From: Hypsibius dujardini
Taxonomy: Eukaryota > Tardigrada > Eutardigrada > Parachela > Hypsibiidae
Direction of reading: 5' to 3'
Assembly (NCBI GenBank): GCA_001579985.1
Contig: LRSR01011562.1
Location: 62,001 to 126,000, forward strand
DNA length: 64,000 nucleotides
Part shown: piece by piece, positions 12,399 to 24,507 of the stretch
Position numbering within the stretch: position 1 is the first letter of the stretch
Layout: every line of letters begins with the position of its first letter
Translations under genes and position numbers: made by a program
The notes under the pieces: generated by a model
Seen by the model: the letters and a program-made list of their open reading frames with translations, nothing else
What the model was told of the DNA's origin: nothing
The model's database searches: none

Positions 12399-13580
12399 TT
12401 CACGTGATAACCATCTCAACTTGCAATGGACAACCGCCGTAGGGAATTATTCGGCTACTGTGCGACCGAGTGGACACTTTGGTCTGCCTAATTGACCTTC
12501 CTTCCCTGCTTTGCCTTGTGTCTTATCGGGTAATGCCATCATTTCTATCATGTATTGAGAATACTCGAGAAGAAGCCTGCTGATGCAATCCGTGCCAAAT
12601 GTCTTATAATCATTCCGCACATGTCGACCTTCTTTAAAAGAAGAAAAAATTACAATAGAAATAAGGATAAAATGTATAAAACTTACATGAAATATATAAA
12701 TCAGATTCGATAGACTGCTCCTCATTCATGCAAGCAAGCATTTTTCGACGGGAGAGTACTATTTGTTAATTGATTGATTCAACATGTACATGTAGAACTG
12801 GCGACACTCGATAGAGGGGACTGTTTGCATTTTCTACTCTTACAGATTGGCCACCGCAAATTCTTGTTATTAGATAATTGTTCGTCACGCAGAATGGCCA
12901 CTGTTATACACAATCATCGCCAAATTGTTGAAAAAGAAATGCGCTGCGAGTACATGAAGACAATGCAGGTTGATAAAAGGCCAACGTCCAGAGCTGATTC
13001 TATCTCTTTGGTGAAATGAACTTGTAAAAAGAGAAAATAATTATAGTAGTCGATAAGAATGACTCCCATGCGTTTTTCGTTCGAAAAAAAGAAGAAGAAA
13101 AAGGATGACGTTTTTGATGTGCTTCACGTCCGTCAAACAACGGGAATGAAGCCCTACGATGATGTGAACTATGTAGAACAGTGACCGAATTGTCAGAGGG
13201 ATGAAAGAAGAAGAAAAGAGACGAGAAGGAAGAAAGAATAGTAGACAAAACGAATGATACTAAATAATAATTATACTTTTTGCCAATTAACGAAGTTGCG
13301 CGCTTTCTTCGAAAACAGGAACCGGGGCAGCGTGGTGACTGACGCAGATAATAAAGGTAAGCTGGGAGTATACATGTTGCGGGACGTAGGCGGTGGTATA
13401 TTATGAGCATAGTTCCTTCTTGATTTTAAGGGATGGGTCCGTCGGGATCGGATGAGGGAGGTGAGAGGTGGGAAAGGGTCTTACTTCCTAAAATTTAAGG
13501 ATGGTCAGAAGAAGAAGAAGAACCAATTATCACTCCGTGTGATACTGCTGCTGGTTAGCTGTGTTAGTTTGTCAAGACAC

Positions 13581-13603
13581 TTGTTGTTGTTGTTGTTGTT
13601 GTT
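13581..13603. repeat. (TTG)n microsatellite
   Basis: About seven TTG units just past the stop codon of the light chain gene, so probably in its 3' UTR. Confidence 0.85.
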
Positions 13604-13619
13604 AGGACAGCCTGGGAAT

Positions 13620-15066
13620 TTACTTCTTGGGACCGCCAGCTTCGTCTTCCGGTCCACGGGTCATCAGTTTAGCGAATGCTTGGTAATCGAGCATTCCTTT
13701 CGAAAGAGGTGCTCCCTTGAATGCCTGGTTCAGTTCGTCGTCGGTCAGCTTGTCACCGACTCCGGTCAAAAGTTGACGGAGACTGCAAATCATCACCGTT
13801 AGACCTGATAGTACTAGTACAAAGTATTTCATGTGTCGGACAAAACGAAGCGAATGACAAAAACATAACTAAGGGAACGGCTAACTGACCATCCAGTTGA
13901 CAAGAAGGTTAACAGAGACGTTGCCAATTGACTGAGCACTTGATTAGAATAGAAGCTTCGGAAATACACAAACAAATAATGCGAATAAACATGTGGCACA
14001 AGCTTCCTTAATTTGAGCTTCGGATTAAACGTTTTTGTACGTACGGTCCTTCGTCAAGTTTGCCGGTTCCCTCCTTGTCAAAGAGCTTGAAAGCATTGGT
14101 AATTGTTGCCTCCGGGTCGACGCCTATAAATAAATCAAATAAGAATGCCGATGTTAGTTAATAGGACAATTATTGTCCCAAAACGTTCACACAAAATAGA
14201 AACGACGGCAATTTAATAAATCCACACAAAAAAATTGAATCCACAAAAAAAAAGAGGCAAGAAGGGCGGGACTGACAGCCGCCTGCACGTCTCATCCGTA
14301 ATGCATCCAGTTCCAAATTTAGAAAAGACACTGGGAAGTGCATCTCTCAGTCGTCATTCACAACACCGCAAAGATAACTCACGTCATTCATAACGATTCT
14401 TTTAAGAATGCTTGCGTTTTACAATCAAATTGTACCAAGCATCTTCAAAACGGTAAAAAATCAAAGTCTATCAATTCAATAAATACTAGTACATTTAAAA
14501 GATAAAAGTTGCATAAATAAATTACAAAACTGCCGAAAAAGAAAAAAGGGCTAGAAAAAATGCACTATCGCAATGAAGGCTGCTTGTGCTTAGTTGGCAT
14601 TATGTCAAAATTAAAAATTCGTTTGGGCTAAACATCACTCGTGAAATCAGCCAACCTACGGTAGTTACTGGAATGTTGAAGAGGATGAAAGACGCACCTG
14701 CTACTTTATCGCCGAAAAGTGTGATGAACATGGTGAAGTTAATAGGTCCGCTAGCCTCGCCGAGCATAGCGTCGATTTCACTATCCGGGGGAGCACGACC
14801 CAACGAGGCGAAAGTGTCTTTAAGGTCGTCCTTGTCCACGAACCCATCCTTGTTCTGGTCCATCATCGAGAACGCCTGGGAAATAAAAGCAAGCAGTACA
14901 TGAAAAAGTTGCATTGGGCGGACAGGAAAAAGAATGAATCTTGTTCCAGAGTGTCTCTCCATTCGTTCGGTACCTCCTTAAATTCGGCGATCTGGTTCTG
15001 CTCGAACATGGCAAAGACATTACTGGTGGCGCGCTGCGCTCGCTTCTTTGTCTTTTCTCCGGTCAT
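13620..15066 (-). CDS. Myosin regulatory light chain (phosphorylatable, sqh/Mlc2 type)
   Basis: EF-hand light chain that binds the myosin heavy-chain neck and regulates actomyosin. Four exons: 15066-14974, 14875-14698, 14123-14045 and 13782-13620 give 170 residues, the usual family size. The N-terminus KKRAQRATSNVFAMF holds the Thr-Ser site phosphorylated by myosin light chain kinase. The first EF-hand loop DQNKDGFVDKDD retains all cation ligands. GPINFTMFITLFGDK is the conserved segment of the second EF region. The C-terminal half (LRQLLTGVGDKLTDDELNQAF) diverges from both the non-muscle and flight-muscle forms, so I do not assign a symbol. The tail EDEAGGPKK is short. All junctions are GT-AG and in phase. 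Confidence 0.93.
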
Positions 15067-15854
15067 TTTTGCGGTGGTCTGTTGATGCTCCGGTGGTGGA
15101 TGGATACTCTGGACGTTGGCTCACGACACCCAAAAGAAGAAACGACGCACGGATGATGTTGGCCACTAAACAGAACAGAAACACTGGGAGCTGGGCGAGG
15201 ATTATCCAATTTTGCTAGTCGCTGCAAACTTGAGAATACACACTCACACGCCCGCCTCCCTGACTCTCTCTCTCTCTCTTTCGTACTTGTCCTTCCGTTA
15301 GTCTTCTTTTGAAAGCATAGGCAGCCCGCATAACTGCTGCCGTAATCGACAACCACGACTGCCCTATTTGGGGTTTGCCACACCGCAGCATGTCCAAAAA
15401 TATCTCCATCTCACCACCACCACCATCTTTCTCTCGTCAAGCTTTCCAGCTACAGCGCTACACTGGTAGCATGCCGGGAAAACATGTTACAGTGCGGGTG
15501 GAGGTTCTCTCACTACCATTAGCAGCTCCCCGCGTACTTGCCTAATCACTTGGTGCCAGTTTTTAATGACCCCCGTATGTTATGACTGCAGGGTAGTACA
15601 GTGTGTGGAGGCATAATATACGAGTGGGTCCAAAAATTGGCACCAAATGGTCGAGACTCTACAGTACACCGCTATCTTCCGATACACTACATTTGTGCTG
15701 ATAAAAGTTGGTGCTTCACACACCGCTGAGGGGTCAAAATCAAACCAAGAGCCGGCGTACGTCTGCAAATACTTATACACATTCCACTATATGCCCAGAT
15801 GTCTCAAACAAACGGTCTGCAAGTCAGGTGGTCTGATAGATGGGGTGATAGAGA

Positions 15855-15935
15855 CATGCAGACAAACAGACACACAGATAGACAGACATACAGACAGGCA
15901 TACAGACAGACAGACAGACAGACAGACAGAGAGGC
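15855..15935. repeat. (CAGA)n tract
   Basis: CAGA units with occasional CACA/CATA variants, including about eight perfect copies. Long open frames across it on both strands are repeat artefacts. Confidence 0.9.
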
Positions 15936-16039
15936 AGTTAGACAACCTAACAAGCAGGCGCGTAGGCACACATGCAGGTAGGCAAAAAGTTTCAGAGACG
16001 AACATAATGTAAAGAAAAGGATTACGACATGAATGATAT

Positions 16040-16124
16040 ACAGAAAGACAGACAGAAGATAGACAGATAGATAGACAGGCAGACAGATAAACATAGATCG
16101 ACAGACAGAGACAGACAGACAGAC
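16040..16124. repeat. (CAGA/TAGA)n tract
   Basis: A second tetranucleotide tract about 100 bp from the first, with mixed CAGA and TAGA units. Confidence 0.9.
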
Positions 16125-16691
16125 AATTTTAGAAACAAAAAGTGAAGAAAAGAATTACAATATTAATGACGTACTACACTACACCGTAGTTAAATATCGC
16201 ATAAAAACGGAATAAATGAATATGCTTGATTTACATTAGACTAATCGGCGTCTATGGTAAGATAAAAGTTAAATGTTTTGATTTTGAAGAGAGAAGAGGA
16301 AAAGTATGGTTATAATTGAGACCTTGTCGACGGCACATGTTCCGGATATGTATGTCGCGGGAGGGGCGGCTCGGACATGCTCGACTAGTCTGCATGATAC
16401 ATCACTTACAAAGCAGACCGTATAATTAGCCCTATCTACCAACACTCTCGTCTACACTCTACTACTAGACAAAAAAGTGAATTTTGATGTGTGGAAAAAA
16501 CTCCCACTACCGAAGGTGGTACATTGTCATGAACCTAGATCCTAACCGTCAATATATGTCACCGATCCATCACGAAGTACAAGCGAAAATGCAAAGCGCC
16601 ATCACTGTCGCACAGCTGCAGTAAACTCCAACCGAGTGAGTGAAGGGTTCGTGGCCAAGGATCTTCTTCGACCACTCTCACACATCGAATC

Positions 16692-19409
16692 ATGCTTTTG
16701 ATTCAGGGAACTAATTTAGTCCTGTACGTCATTCTGACGACTGCGGCATTTCTGGCTAGATCCACCGACGGGGAAGGCAAAGCGGGAGCCAATCCGCTCT
16801 TGGCAATGGGAGGAGGCCTCTCAGACTCGCTTTCATCAGTTTTGGACTGCACCTTCAATGGTAAGTACTCTATAGTAAATTGTTCTATTCAACTGTGAGT
16901 GTACAGTAATATCATCAGACAGAGACTAATAACTTTCAGGCAAGACTGGATTATGCGTTCCAAGAGTACTAAAGGATATCGTCTGCGTACCCTTGGGATT
17001 CCTGTTTGATGAGGACACAAAGACCTGCGGTATTGATAATGTTTGCTGTCATTCCAAAGTCGATGGGTCTAATGCCACAACGACGTCGACAACAACAACA
17101 GCGTCCCCTATTGGTAAGTGTCATACGGTACATTTCTATTTCTCACTCTTACTGCTGTACAATAATGCACGGTATTTGTTTAGAGACAACAACGCAGCCA
17201 CCGGCACAGGACAGTGCGGCCTCCATCAACCTACTCCTTTCAAAGACCCAAGCACCGGCAAGTAATAGCAACAACGACGCTCCTTCCATCTCCAAAGTTT
17301 CTCCAAGGGATCGACCCAAGCCCATCAAAATCCCCATTAGTCTGAGTGCATACGTTCCCGGTCATCCAAGTAACAAACCGCTCCGGAGGCAGCCGGTCGC
17401 CCAGAGACGTCCAGTCAGTTCGATGACACAGACGTCACCGCCCAATGCCTCATCCAAAACCGCTGTCAGAATGTGCAAAGTGGGAGCCACTCAAGGGATG
17501 TGTGTGAAAAATGATCTTGTCCAATCGCTCTGCATCCCGCTCGGTTTCAAAGCCATCCAAAAGGATTGTTCGCCCAACTATATGTGTTGCTATAATCCCG
17601 GGAGCAGCAGTGATCTTGACCAGGACGAGTCAACAGAGACTCCCATCTTCGTCAGGTTCGTCTGATTTTGACTCTTGAGTATTTCTACCTGCTTTCCCTT
17701 AATTAAAACAATAGCTCTACTGATTTATCAGGCAGGTAACACGACGAGTAATAACGGAAGCTCCAGCGCCTCTGATCCAGTCGCCTCAAATCAGCACCCT
17801 CGACATTCCGAGCAGCATGGACACTTGCTCTCCCACCACCGGCGTCGCAGGTCTTTGCATACGTTCCGACATTGCTCCTATGGTCTGCACTCCGCTTGGA
17901 TACGAAATCGGCAGCCAAATGAGTTGTGCTTCCGACCGGCTATGTTGTTACTCTTCCAGTGGGACTGTCCCGGTGGCGCCACCTGCAGTGACAGTTGCTC
18001 CTCCGCTCTTCTCCAATCAACCGGGTGGCGTATCGAAATCCTGCCAAGTCGGTCCCGGTATTACCGGAACCTGTGTGCCATCCAACCTGGTAAGCAGGAA
18101 GACGGACCACGCAGTGAAGGAACAGTGAAATGATCTGCTTCCTTCCTTCTTTTGTTCAGGTATCCTCTTGTCCGTTATTCGGTCGTAAAATATCGCCCTA
18201 TGGATGCGCCACCAGGCATCTTGCCATGACCGAATACTGCTGCTATGAGACACCAGATTTGGCTACCGATCGGGATGCTTCTGTTTCTAACTTTGTTTCT
18301 GTCGCTGGTTCGCTGGCCGTGCCAAAATTGGACTCTATTGTTTGCGGAAGAAAAGGTCTGTCTGGCATTGAACCGCGCGCTCTAAGGAGACGGACACCGA
18401 AACTACTGGGAGCTCACGACACTATGCCGGGAGAGTAAGTCATATACCGCTACAATAAAAAACACAATCAATCAAGCGTAAAACTGCATTGACGAAATTT
18501 GTTGTTATCATTCACTATGAAAGATTCTGCTGGCAAGCAGCGATATTCGATGAGGAGGACAAACCCTTCTGCAACGGAGCGCTCATCCATCGGGAATGGG
18601 TCCTTACTACGGCTCACTGTGTCAAACGGTAATTAGCGATAATGAGCAAAACCCAAACACTCTTCTTCTCTGAATTTTTGTCCATCCTGTTTGTTGTAGA
18701 ACACCACCAGCTAAGATGCTCATCAAACTGGGAATGTGGTCTCTCACCAATGAATCTTCCGCTCCCGGTCAAGACCAGAGCTCTGACTACCTGCCTCGAC
18801 CACAAAGTCTGCGAGTTCTAGAGGCATTCATCCACACCAACTTTGACGGAATTACCCTGGACAACAACATTGCTCTCCTCCACCTGGACAACTTTGCCGA
18901 CTTCACAGAGCCACAAGTCTGTCTCGCATGCTTGCCCTCCATCCGTTCATACGAAGGCTCAACCTGCACCGTGACAGGCTTCTCCTCCCCAGACGGCAAC
19001 ACCTTCGGGAAGGATTCTACTCTCAGTCAGCTAGACTTTGTCCTCCAGAACAGCAGCAAATGCGACGAGTCCCTTCGGACCAACGGTAAACTCCAAAGCA
19101 ACTTCCGCCTTAATGCCGATGTCGCTGTCTGTGCGCTGGCCAATGCAAATGAAGACACTTGTCACGGAGACGGAGGCTCACCGCTAGTGGTTAGTCAGTC
19201 AATCAAGCACTAGAAGCTTCAATAAAGTGTAAGTGGTTTAAATTGTTTCTTTGCAGTGTCAGAACACAGAGGGAAATTACGAACTGACGGGATTAGTCAG
19301 CTGGGGACTGGCTTGCGGTATCGGGTCGCCATCAGTGTTCACCAAGGTGTGGGCCTTCAACAGCTGGATCCAGGAGATTATTCGGCGTTACTCACAGTCT
19401 TACATCTAA
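16692..19409 (+). CDS. Secreted serine protease homologue with four clip-like domains
   Basis: Probable haemolymph cofactor of the masquerade/PPAF type. Eight exons: 16692-16860, 16940-17113, 17184-17655, 17732-18089, 18160-18434, 18524-18628, 18700-19189 and 19257-19409 give 731 residues in phase. A hydrophobic signal peptide starts at MLLIQGTNLVLYVILT. Four six-cysteine modules follow, each ending in CC: CTFN...NVCC, CKVG...YMCC, CSPT...RLCC and CQVG...EYCC. A Thr/Pro/Ser-rich linker separates the first two. The trypsin-like domain has His in VLTTAHC and Asp in DNNIALLHL. The active-site serine is replaced by glycine in CHGDGGSPL, so it should be inactive. The C-terminus SWGLACG...SVFTKV is typical. 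Family members act as cofactors or adhesion proteins in melanisation. The stop lies 320 bp from the convergent SEC11 gene. Confidence 0.92.
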
Positions 19410-19728
19410 GCATGCAAGAATTCTCAAAAAACGCAGTCCTGTCGGAATGAGGAATCAATGTAGATTGATTACTCTCACTAAGATTTATCAGTTGCAATGT
19501 GGGAATCAACCCAAACAGTTAAAAAAGAGACCTCACTTCCTTCCACAGTGGCGAGGCGATAAATCATTACAAAGCGTAAGAAAGAGGGAGAGCAAACAAG
19601 CAATCTTCAGCTACCACCCCAACAAATAGAAAACAACAAATTTTCAATGGCAATGAACGGTCGTGAAGAGGGGATGTGGAATTTTTGTTGTGGGTGAAAT
19701 GCTTCAAGAATAATTTGTTTCATTCGGC
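19410..19728. other. Convergent 3' region
   Basis: Space between the protease homologue stop and the SEC11 stop, expected to hold both 3' UTRs. Nothing else is seen. Confidence 0.6.
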
Positions 19729-20920
19729 TTAGCTTTCTCGGTGTAAAAGAACAAATCCGGCAAGAGCGACCAAGACAGCGTACTATATGGAAGAGAAGGA
19801 GTAAAAGAAAGAACCCATCACAACCTCTTCAAAGGCAATGTGACGTACCTTGACTTTGGGGTAGTCATTCATAATAATAGTCACCATTCCAATATAAGGT
19901 ACGTATCTAAAATAGACATAAACAACGCCGCTAGCAAACAAACTCGACTGAAACGAAATGTTGAGCAGAAGAATCCACAACCTAGCTAAACTAGGATTAA
20001 ACGGTTTATGGTCCCACCCTTCGACTAAATAAACTATTGATTTGATTAGACTTGCCCCTTGGCCCGTCCGACGACATCTTTAGGCTGTAGCCACATCTGA
20101 CCAGGTGCGTAGAGTCCTCGATCGTCTATCCAATTATTATCACCTTTCGTCAGGAACTTAACATTCCCATCACCACTGCAACGGAAGAAGAACAAGAGGT
20201 AAGGAATAGACATCTCCCCAACGACAACTGACAACTCACTCGTCATGAAGTTGAAGGACGCGATGAACAATTGGAATGTCACGGCCTTCAATCTTGAAGA
20301 CGACAATGTCGCCCACCTTGATCGGTTCAGCTTCGTGATTTGTGAGGAACAGTAAATCTCCCCGAAAGAAAGCCGGCTCCATACTTCCACTGAAAGTAAT
20401 AATTAAGTCATCCTGTTCTGCATCAGTGCAATATTCTCTAACTAATTCGTCCACCTCTTTCCACTAAACTGACAGCATCCCTCAATCAACTACTCGCTGA
20501 CTCCATCACTAAAAGTATAACTGCAATCAATGAATCAACGTAGAACAACTCAAGCCATTCGGAAAAGGTGGAGGTTAGTTACTCTCAATCGACCAATCAA
20601 CCTAACACCTACAGCTTGCAATGAGAGGATACCTTAAAACGACAACAATGGGGCTTTCGCTGTTAGTGACGACCATGAGGCCCTTCCAGATCATGAGAGC
20701 AGTGGATATTATCATTCCGAAATTGAGAACCTGATAGTAAACCTACAACAACAACCAAATTGCCGTCAATCTCAATTGATAATTGCCTATTCCCAAATAC
20801 TATCCCATGTTCACAGGACACAGGTAGAGTAGGTAGTAGGTTTACCTGACGTTTGTTCATCCTTTTGAAGTCATCAAGCATGCTGTCCATTCCCAGCAAT
20901 TTGAGCACCATCGACGCCAT
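19729..20920 (-). CDS. Sec11: Signal peptidase complex catalytic subunit SEC11
   Basis: Membrane-bound S26B serine protease that removes signal peptides in the endoplasmic reticulum. Six exons: 20920-20846, 20742-20633, 20389-20240, 20175-20056, 19906-19849 and 19782-19729, 188 residues against about 179 in vertebrates. The membrane segment [18 protein letters not shown] precedes the catalytic Ser in SGSMEPAF. The catalytic His is in VHRVLQLHD. Downstream [16 protein letters not shown] and [18 protein letters not shown] are highly conserved. The start at 20920 gives [25 protein letters not shown], close to family N-termini; an in-frame Met at 21013 would add an unlikely 31-residue extension. 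The fourth intron uses a GC donor (GCAAGT at 20055) rather than GT. Confidence 0.96.
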
Positions 20921-22088
20921 CCTTACTTTTAGTGCAAGATAAGATGCAGAAGATGAGAGTGAAACGTTGTTAAGATAATTCTCTCCCTTGCATCCAGAGG
21001 AGAGTCTTGACAAATTCTCTTGTCCACTTATTTGTCATGTAGAGTGACAAAATAGAAAATACTAATCGAGAAGATACATGTGTAAGTAAAGCCAGACTCG
21101 ATTCCTCCTGCCATTCCGGTCCGGTCCTTCGAATGATGTGGCGCAGTGTAATTTGCAGGACGCCGGCTTGCCTTCTTTATTTCCCACCTCACTGCATCAA
21201 GTTCAAGTTACTAATTAAAACGTGTACTACGAGCGGCCTCATTAGGCAGTTTCCCTCTAGCAAGCTGACACTTCACTTACGACTTCCGGTCGACAGCTGG
21301 CGCTGATCGGTAGGTGTTATTCCAGTATTTATTACAAGATATTGGCTTTTTCCGACGGCTCGTCGGTGAAAGCAAATGTAGCCCCGCACCTTTAGAAGGT
21401 TAGGGGGAACCAATAACATGTACAGTGTTTGAACTTTTATCGGTAATAAATTTGTGAGTAATGACGAACAAGCGAGGGGAAATGAAACATGTGCCAAAGG
21501 ACAAAAAGCGACTTATTACTAGAATTTCATATCAAACTAACGTGAATTCACTGCTCAAACCCCAGCAAAGAGCTCTATCCCAAAACCCTAATAATTACCA
21601 CATCCATTTGAAGGGTGGTCTTTATTCGCAGCTTTTGAGACCGCTAGGGTTTTTGTTGCGCATTAAAAGTATGGTTTTACACGAAAATTGGAATCTGATT
21701 TGAGAATGTGTTTTTTGTTCAATTCAGTAAATTCGGTGAAATTTAATCCAGAAACCAATTTGAGACCAAGTTTAAAGTTACACAAGTACCCGCTTTTTTC
21801 TTATTTTAAACTCGGCTGCGCGCGCTTGCCCTCGTGCCCGCACACCAAAAATATGCACACTAGTACAAGTCGTCTGCAGTGTACTAATTAGTAGGATGAG
21901 TGAGCGTTTTCATTCCTTTAATCAGCTCGTTGTCGATACCCATGCGTTCCACAGAAAAGTCAATCATCAGGGCAGCTGCTTGGGACTGAACTGGTACAAT
22001 GAGTTGCAAAAGAGAAACGTTCTTATTTTGCCCCCCCCCACTGGCAACCTCATTCACAATACTACGCCAAAGAATGTGCGACTGTGAT
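20921..22088. other. Upstream region of SEC11, no gene seen
   Basis: Expected to hold the SEC11 promoter. Open frames at 21461-22087 lack recognisable protein features or good splice context. Confidence 0.45.
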
Positions 22089-23192
22089 CATCCTCAGTCA
22101 GCAGCTCTGTCACCTTTTCTTCCCATCCACCTATCAGAGGTCCGTTCTGGAGATCCGTTAAATTTGTTATGACGTGTCCAACCTGCTTATTCAACTCGTC
22201 CAGCGTCAGAGTGTCTGTCTGGGTCTTTTTCTAGAATCACTTCACAACCAGGAAGAGGTCGCACAGAAAGGACATCCAAGAAAAGATGATCGGTGCTAAT
22301 GAGAATTTTCAGAAATCCGCTGCGCTTTACGGCCGAAAATTCGTCCTCGTTTGTTCGGAAGTAGGCGATTAGAGTTTTTCGGGTACCTTTTTCTCGATAT
22401 TGTCAAAAGCAAGGCTCAATCTACACATCGAAAAACGGATAAAATTAGATAAATGATTAGCTTACACTGTAGTTCATTAGTTGATTTTAGCAACCGACGT
22501 GTTAAATTTAGGTTTAGTCGAAGTTAGACTCTTTTGATGTTATATAAATTTGTGTCGTTTATATTATTAGTATACTTTCTTCGGGAAACAAACGATAATA
22601 TACTTAATCAAATGTCATACCTCAGTCTTTGTTTTAACATTAATTATTTCTACGATCCTTACCTCTGCACAGCGCACCACAGCGAATGATGAGCGGCATG
22701 GTATTGTGGTCCAACTGCGCACGCTCCTCCATCAGCAGAGCCCACAAGCCATTCTTCTCCCCGCGATTAAGCGACGCCCAATCCGTTGTGACTGAGCTGA
22801 TTTTAGGAAGTAGTCCATGAAAGGCATGACACGCTCTATTGCTGTTGTTGACTGACTGACTGACTGACCCGGGACTCACCTGATAGTCGGTTGCGCGAAC
22901 CCCAGGAAGATCAGTTTGTTAGATCCGTCAGCAAGGACTGCCTTGAACATGACGTATTCGTTGTCCAACTGTAAGCGATCAATGCTTGAATGAATGAAGA
23001 CGGCAATGGCGGACTTAAGAGCCGATCTGGTATAAGAAAGTTCGGTTTGGATGATATTTTTTAGGAAGCTTTTGTGACCCGCTGAATCAGAGTAATGCAA
23101 GTCATTCCCTGGTTGGAAAGGCTTAAGCTTCATTGAAGGGTCGCCGTTTGGCCCATCAGGGAGGCAATTTTGCGGGATGAGTACGAAAAAGC
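22089..23192 (-). pseudogene. hAT-like (DUF4371/KIAA1586-like) transposase-derived relic
   Basis: Coding pieces resemble the RNase H-like region of hAT-derived proteins. One piece is an exon at about 23192-22879, reading LSYTRSALKSAIAVFIHSS and ending in a GTGAGT donor. A second, about 22801-22666, reads SSVTTDWASLNRGEKNGLW and LIIRCGALCR. A third, about 22430-22090, contains LSLAFDNIEKKVPE and KTLIAYFRTNEDEF. The first two join in phase. The third shows a stop and frameshift near 22380 between the FDNIEKKVPE and LIAYFRT segments, then another break near 22210, before DELNKQVGHVITNLTD. The zinc-finger N-terminus and C-terminal hATC dimerisation region are not visible. It looks like a decayed hAT copy or a dead domesticated derivative. 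Confidence 0.5.
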
Positions 23193-23552
23193 CTGTGAAC
23201 ACAAAACATGAAAGTATGATGTAATATAATTCCACAATCCCATTCACATTGTAACTGAATATGACTTTTCGAAGGAAACTAGCGCTCTTATTAAGTTTAG
23301 CAATTTAACTCTTAAATTATATATTATTTTATACTTGTTTATCATTTTGGTTTGAATTCAACTTATTGTTAAACAGTACAAAATGTTGACGAACCGATAT
23401 TGTTCCTCTCTTGGCATCGTTCTACACCGTATACATGCCATCGGTAACCAGTTTATCGAGGCACCCGTGTTTATTTCGCAGGTATGGCGTGAACGGATTA
23501 GCCTCCACAGTCCACACGCTCGTCCTGTGTCATGGTGCTTCACTGGTCATGC

Positions 23553-23716
23553 TTGACACAGCTCAGGTGCGTGTTGCCGGAGACCCAGAACGTATACTGC
23601 TTCTCCCCTCCAGACTCCTTGTAGTACGCCTTGAGTTTGACGCGGTAGCTCTGCTGCCTGGCGACCTTATAATGCTTGAGAGATGGCTTGAACTCGAACC
23701 TACTTGTGTGAAACTT
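23553..23716 (-). pseudogene. Orphan 3' terminal exon, product unrecognised
   Basis: An open segment following a possible acceptor (AG at about 23717) encodes about 53 residues, beginning RFEFKPSLKHYKVARQQ, continuing AYYKESGGEKQYTFWVSG and ending with TGA. The alternation of charged and aromatic residues looks like a beta-rich domain. No upstream exon was found, so it may be a fragment of a larger gene or a remnant. I do not recognise the family. Confidence 0.3.
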
Positions 23717-23956
23717 TTAACGATTCACAGCTGCTTACTTTTTCGCTTCTCTCCTTTCCTTAATGAAAACTTTTAATATTTCAATTCACTATCCCAAAAC
23801 AAACGGTTGGGGAATCCACAAAAATGTGTAAGATTAAGGCCATTTAATATTACACAGGTCGTTTAATGTCACACACTTTTTGCTAATGTCACACATTAAA
23901 ATAATCCCTGATTTAATTGATCCAGTTCACCGTTAAATGGCTCTTATTGCGCAGTA

Positions 23957-24264
23957 AGGGTATTCAAATTTCGCTTATTTGCAGCGTTTAATTCGCTATT
24001 TCAAACTCGCTAATCTCCCTGGTTTTGAAGATAAGCGAGAAAAGCAGCCAAGAAGCTGCTTTTCTCGGTTATCTGTTCGCTCATTGTGTGCATCTGTCAG
24101 GTGAGTGGTCCATGTAAGTTGAGATTAGCGAAGGGAGACAGAGCCTCAGGTAAGCCAGGGGGCGTGTTCTCGTATCACCGTTGCAAGGGCGTGCAAAACC
24201 AGAGAGATTAGCGAGTTTGAATTAGCGAAATAATCGCTGCAAATAAGCGAACTTTGAATACCCT
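23957..24264. mobile_element. MITE with about 68-bp inverted repeats and TA duplication (Tc1/mariner-like)
   Basis: A 308-bp element starts AGGGTATTCAAA and ends TTTGAATACCCT. The two ends are near-perfect inverted copies for roughly 68 bp, with the shared motif TCGCTTATTTGCAGCG. TA flanks both sides (23955-23956 and 24265-24266), the target duplication of Tc1/mariner transposons. The centre holds a second hairpin around AGAAAAGCAGC/GCTGCTTTTCT. There is no coding capacity. It needs a transposase in trans. Confidence 0.88.
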
Positions 24265-24507
24265 TAGTATTTGAACGCGGTAGTATTTGCTGGCCACTAA
24301 TTTAGTGTCACTACGATGACTGGAATCTTTGGTTGCTTATTTGCTGAAGTTTGGTTGAATTCTGTCGATTTAGTGAGATTTCAGCCGGTTCATTCGTTGC
24401 CGTTCTTATTGCGCAATCCTTTATCGTACGGGTTTTCTAATACTTAAATTACGTTTCGCTATGGAAAGGGGAATTTTAGTTAGTAGCTCGCTTAGTTGTG
24501 GTTGAAT

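Larger units (their letters stand above)
12108..13619. other. Region between Oat and the myosin light chain gene
   Basis: No gene is supported. It should contain the Oat promoter (minus strand) and the 3' UTR of the light chain gene. A degenerate GTACCA/GTACGA repeat lies at 12355-12398, and a perfect (TTG)n run at 13581-13603. Confidence 0.5.
15067..16691. other. Intergenic DNA with CAGA tracts
   Basis: Upstream region shared by the divergent light chain (minus) and protease homologue (plus) genes. Beyond the CAGA tracts listed separately I see no gene. A CT-rich run at about 15262-15283 precedes the light chain start. Confidence 0.55.

Noticed and set aside
15787-16094. Long open frames on both strands with CLSVCLSV or TDRQTDRQ repeats
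   Set aside because: They translate the CAGA tetranucleotide tract in different frames; such repeats are open in all frames and carry no gene signal.
20921-21013. N-terminal extension of SEC11 from an upstream in-frame Met
   Set aside because: The added 31 residues do not resemble family N-termini; the start at 20920 gives the usual length.
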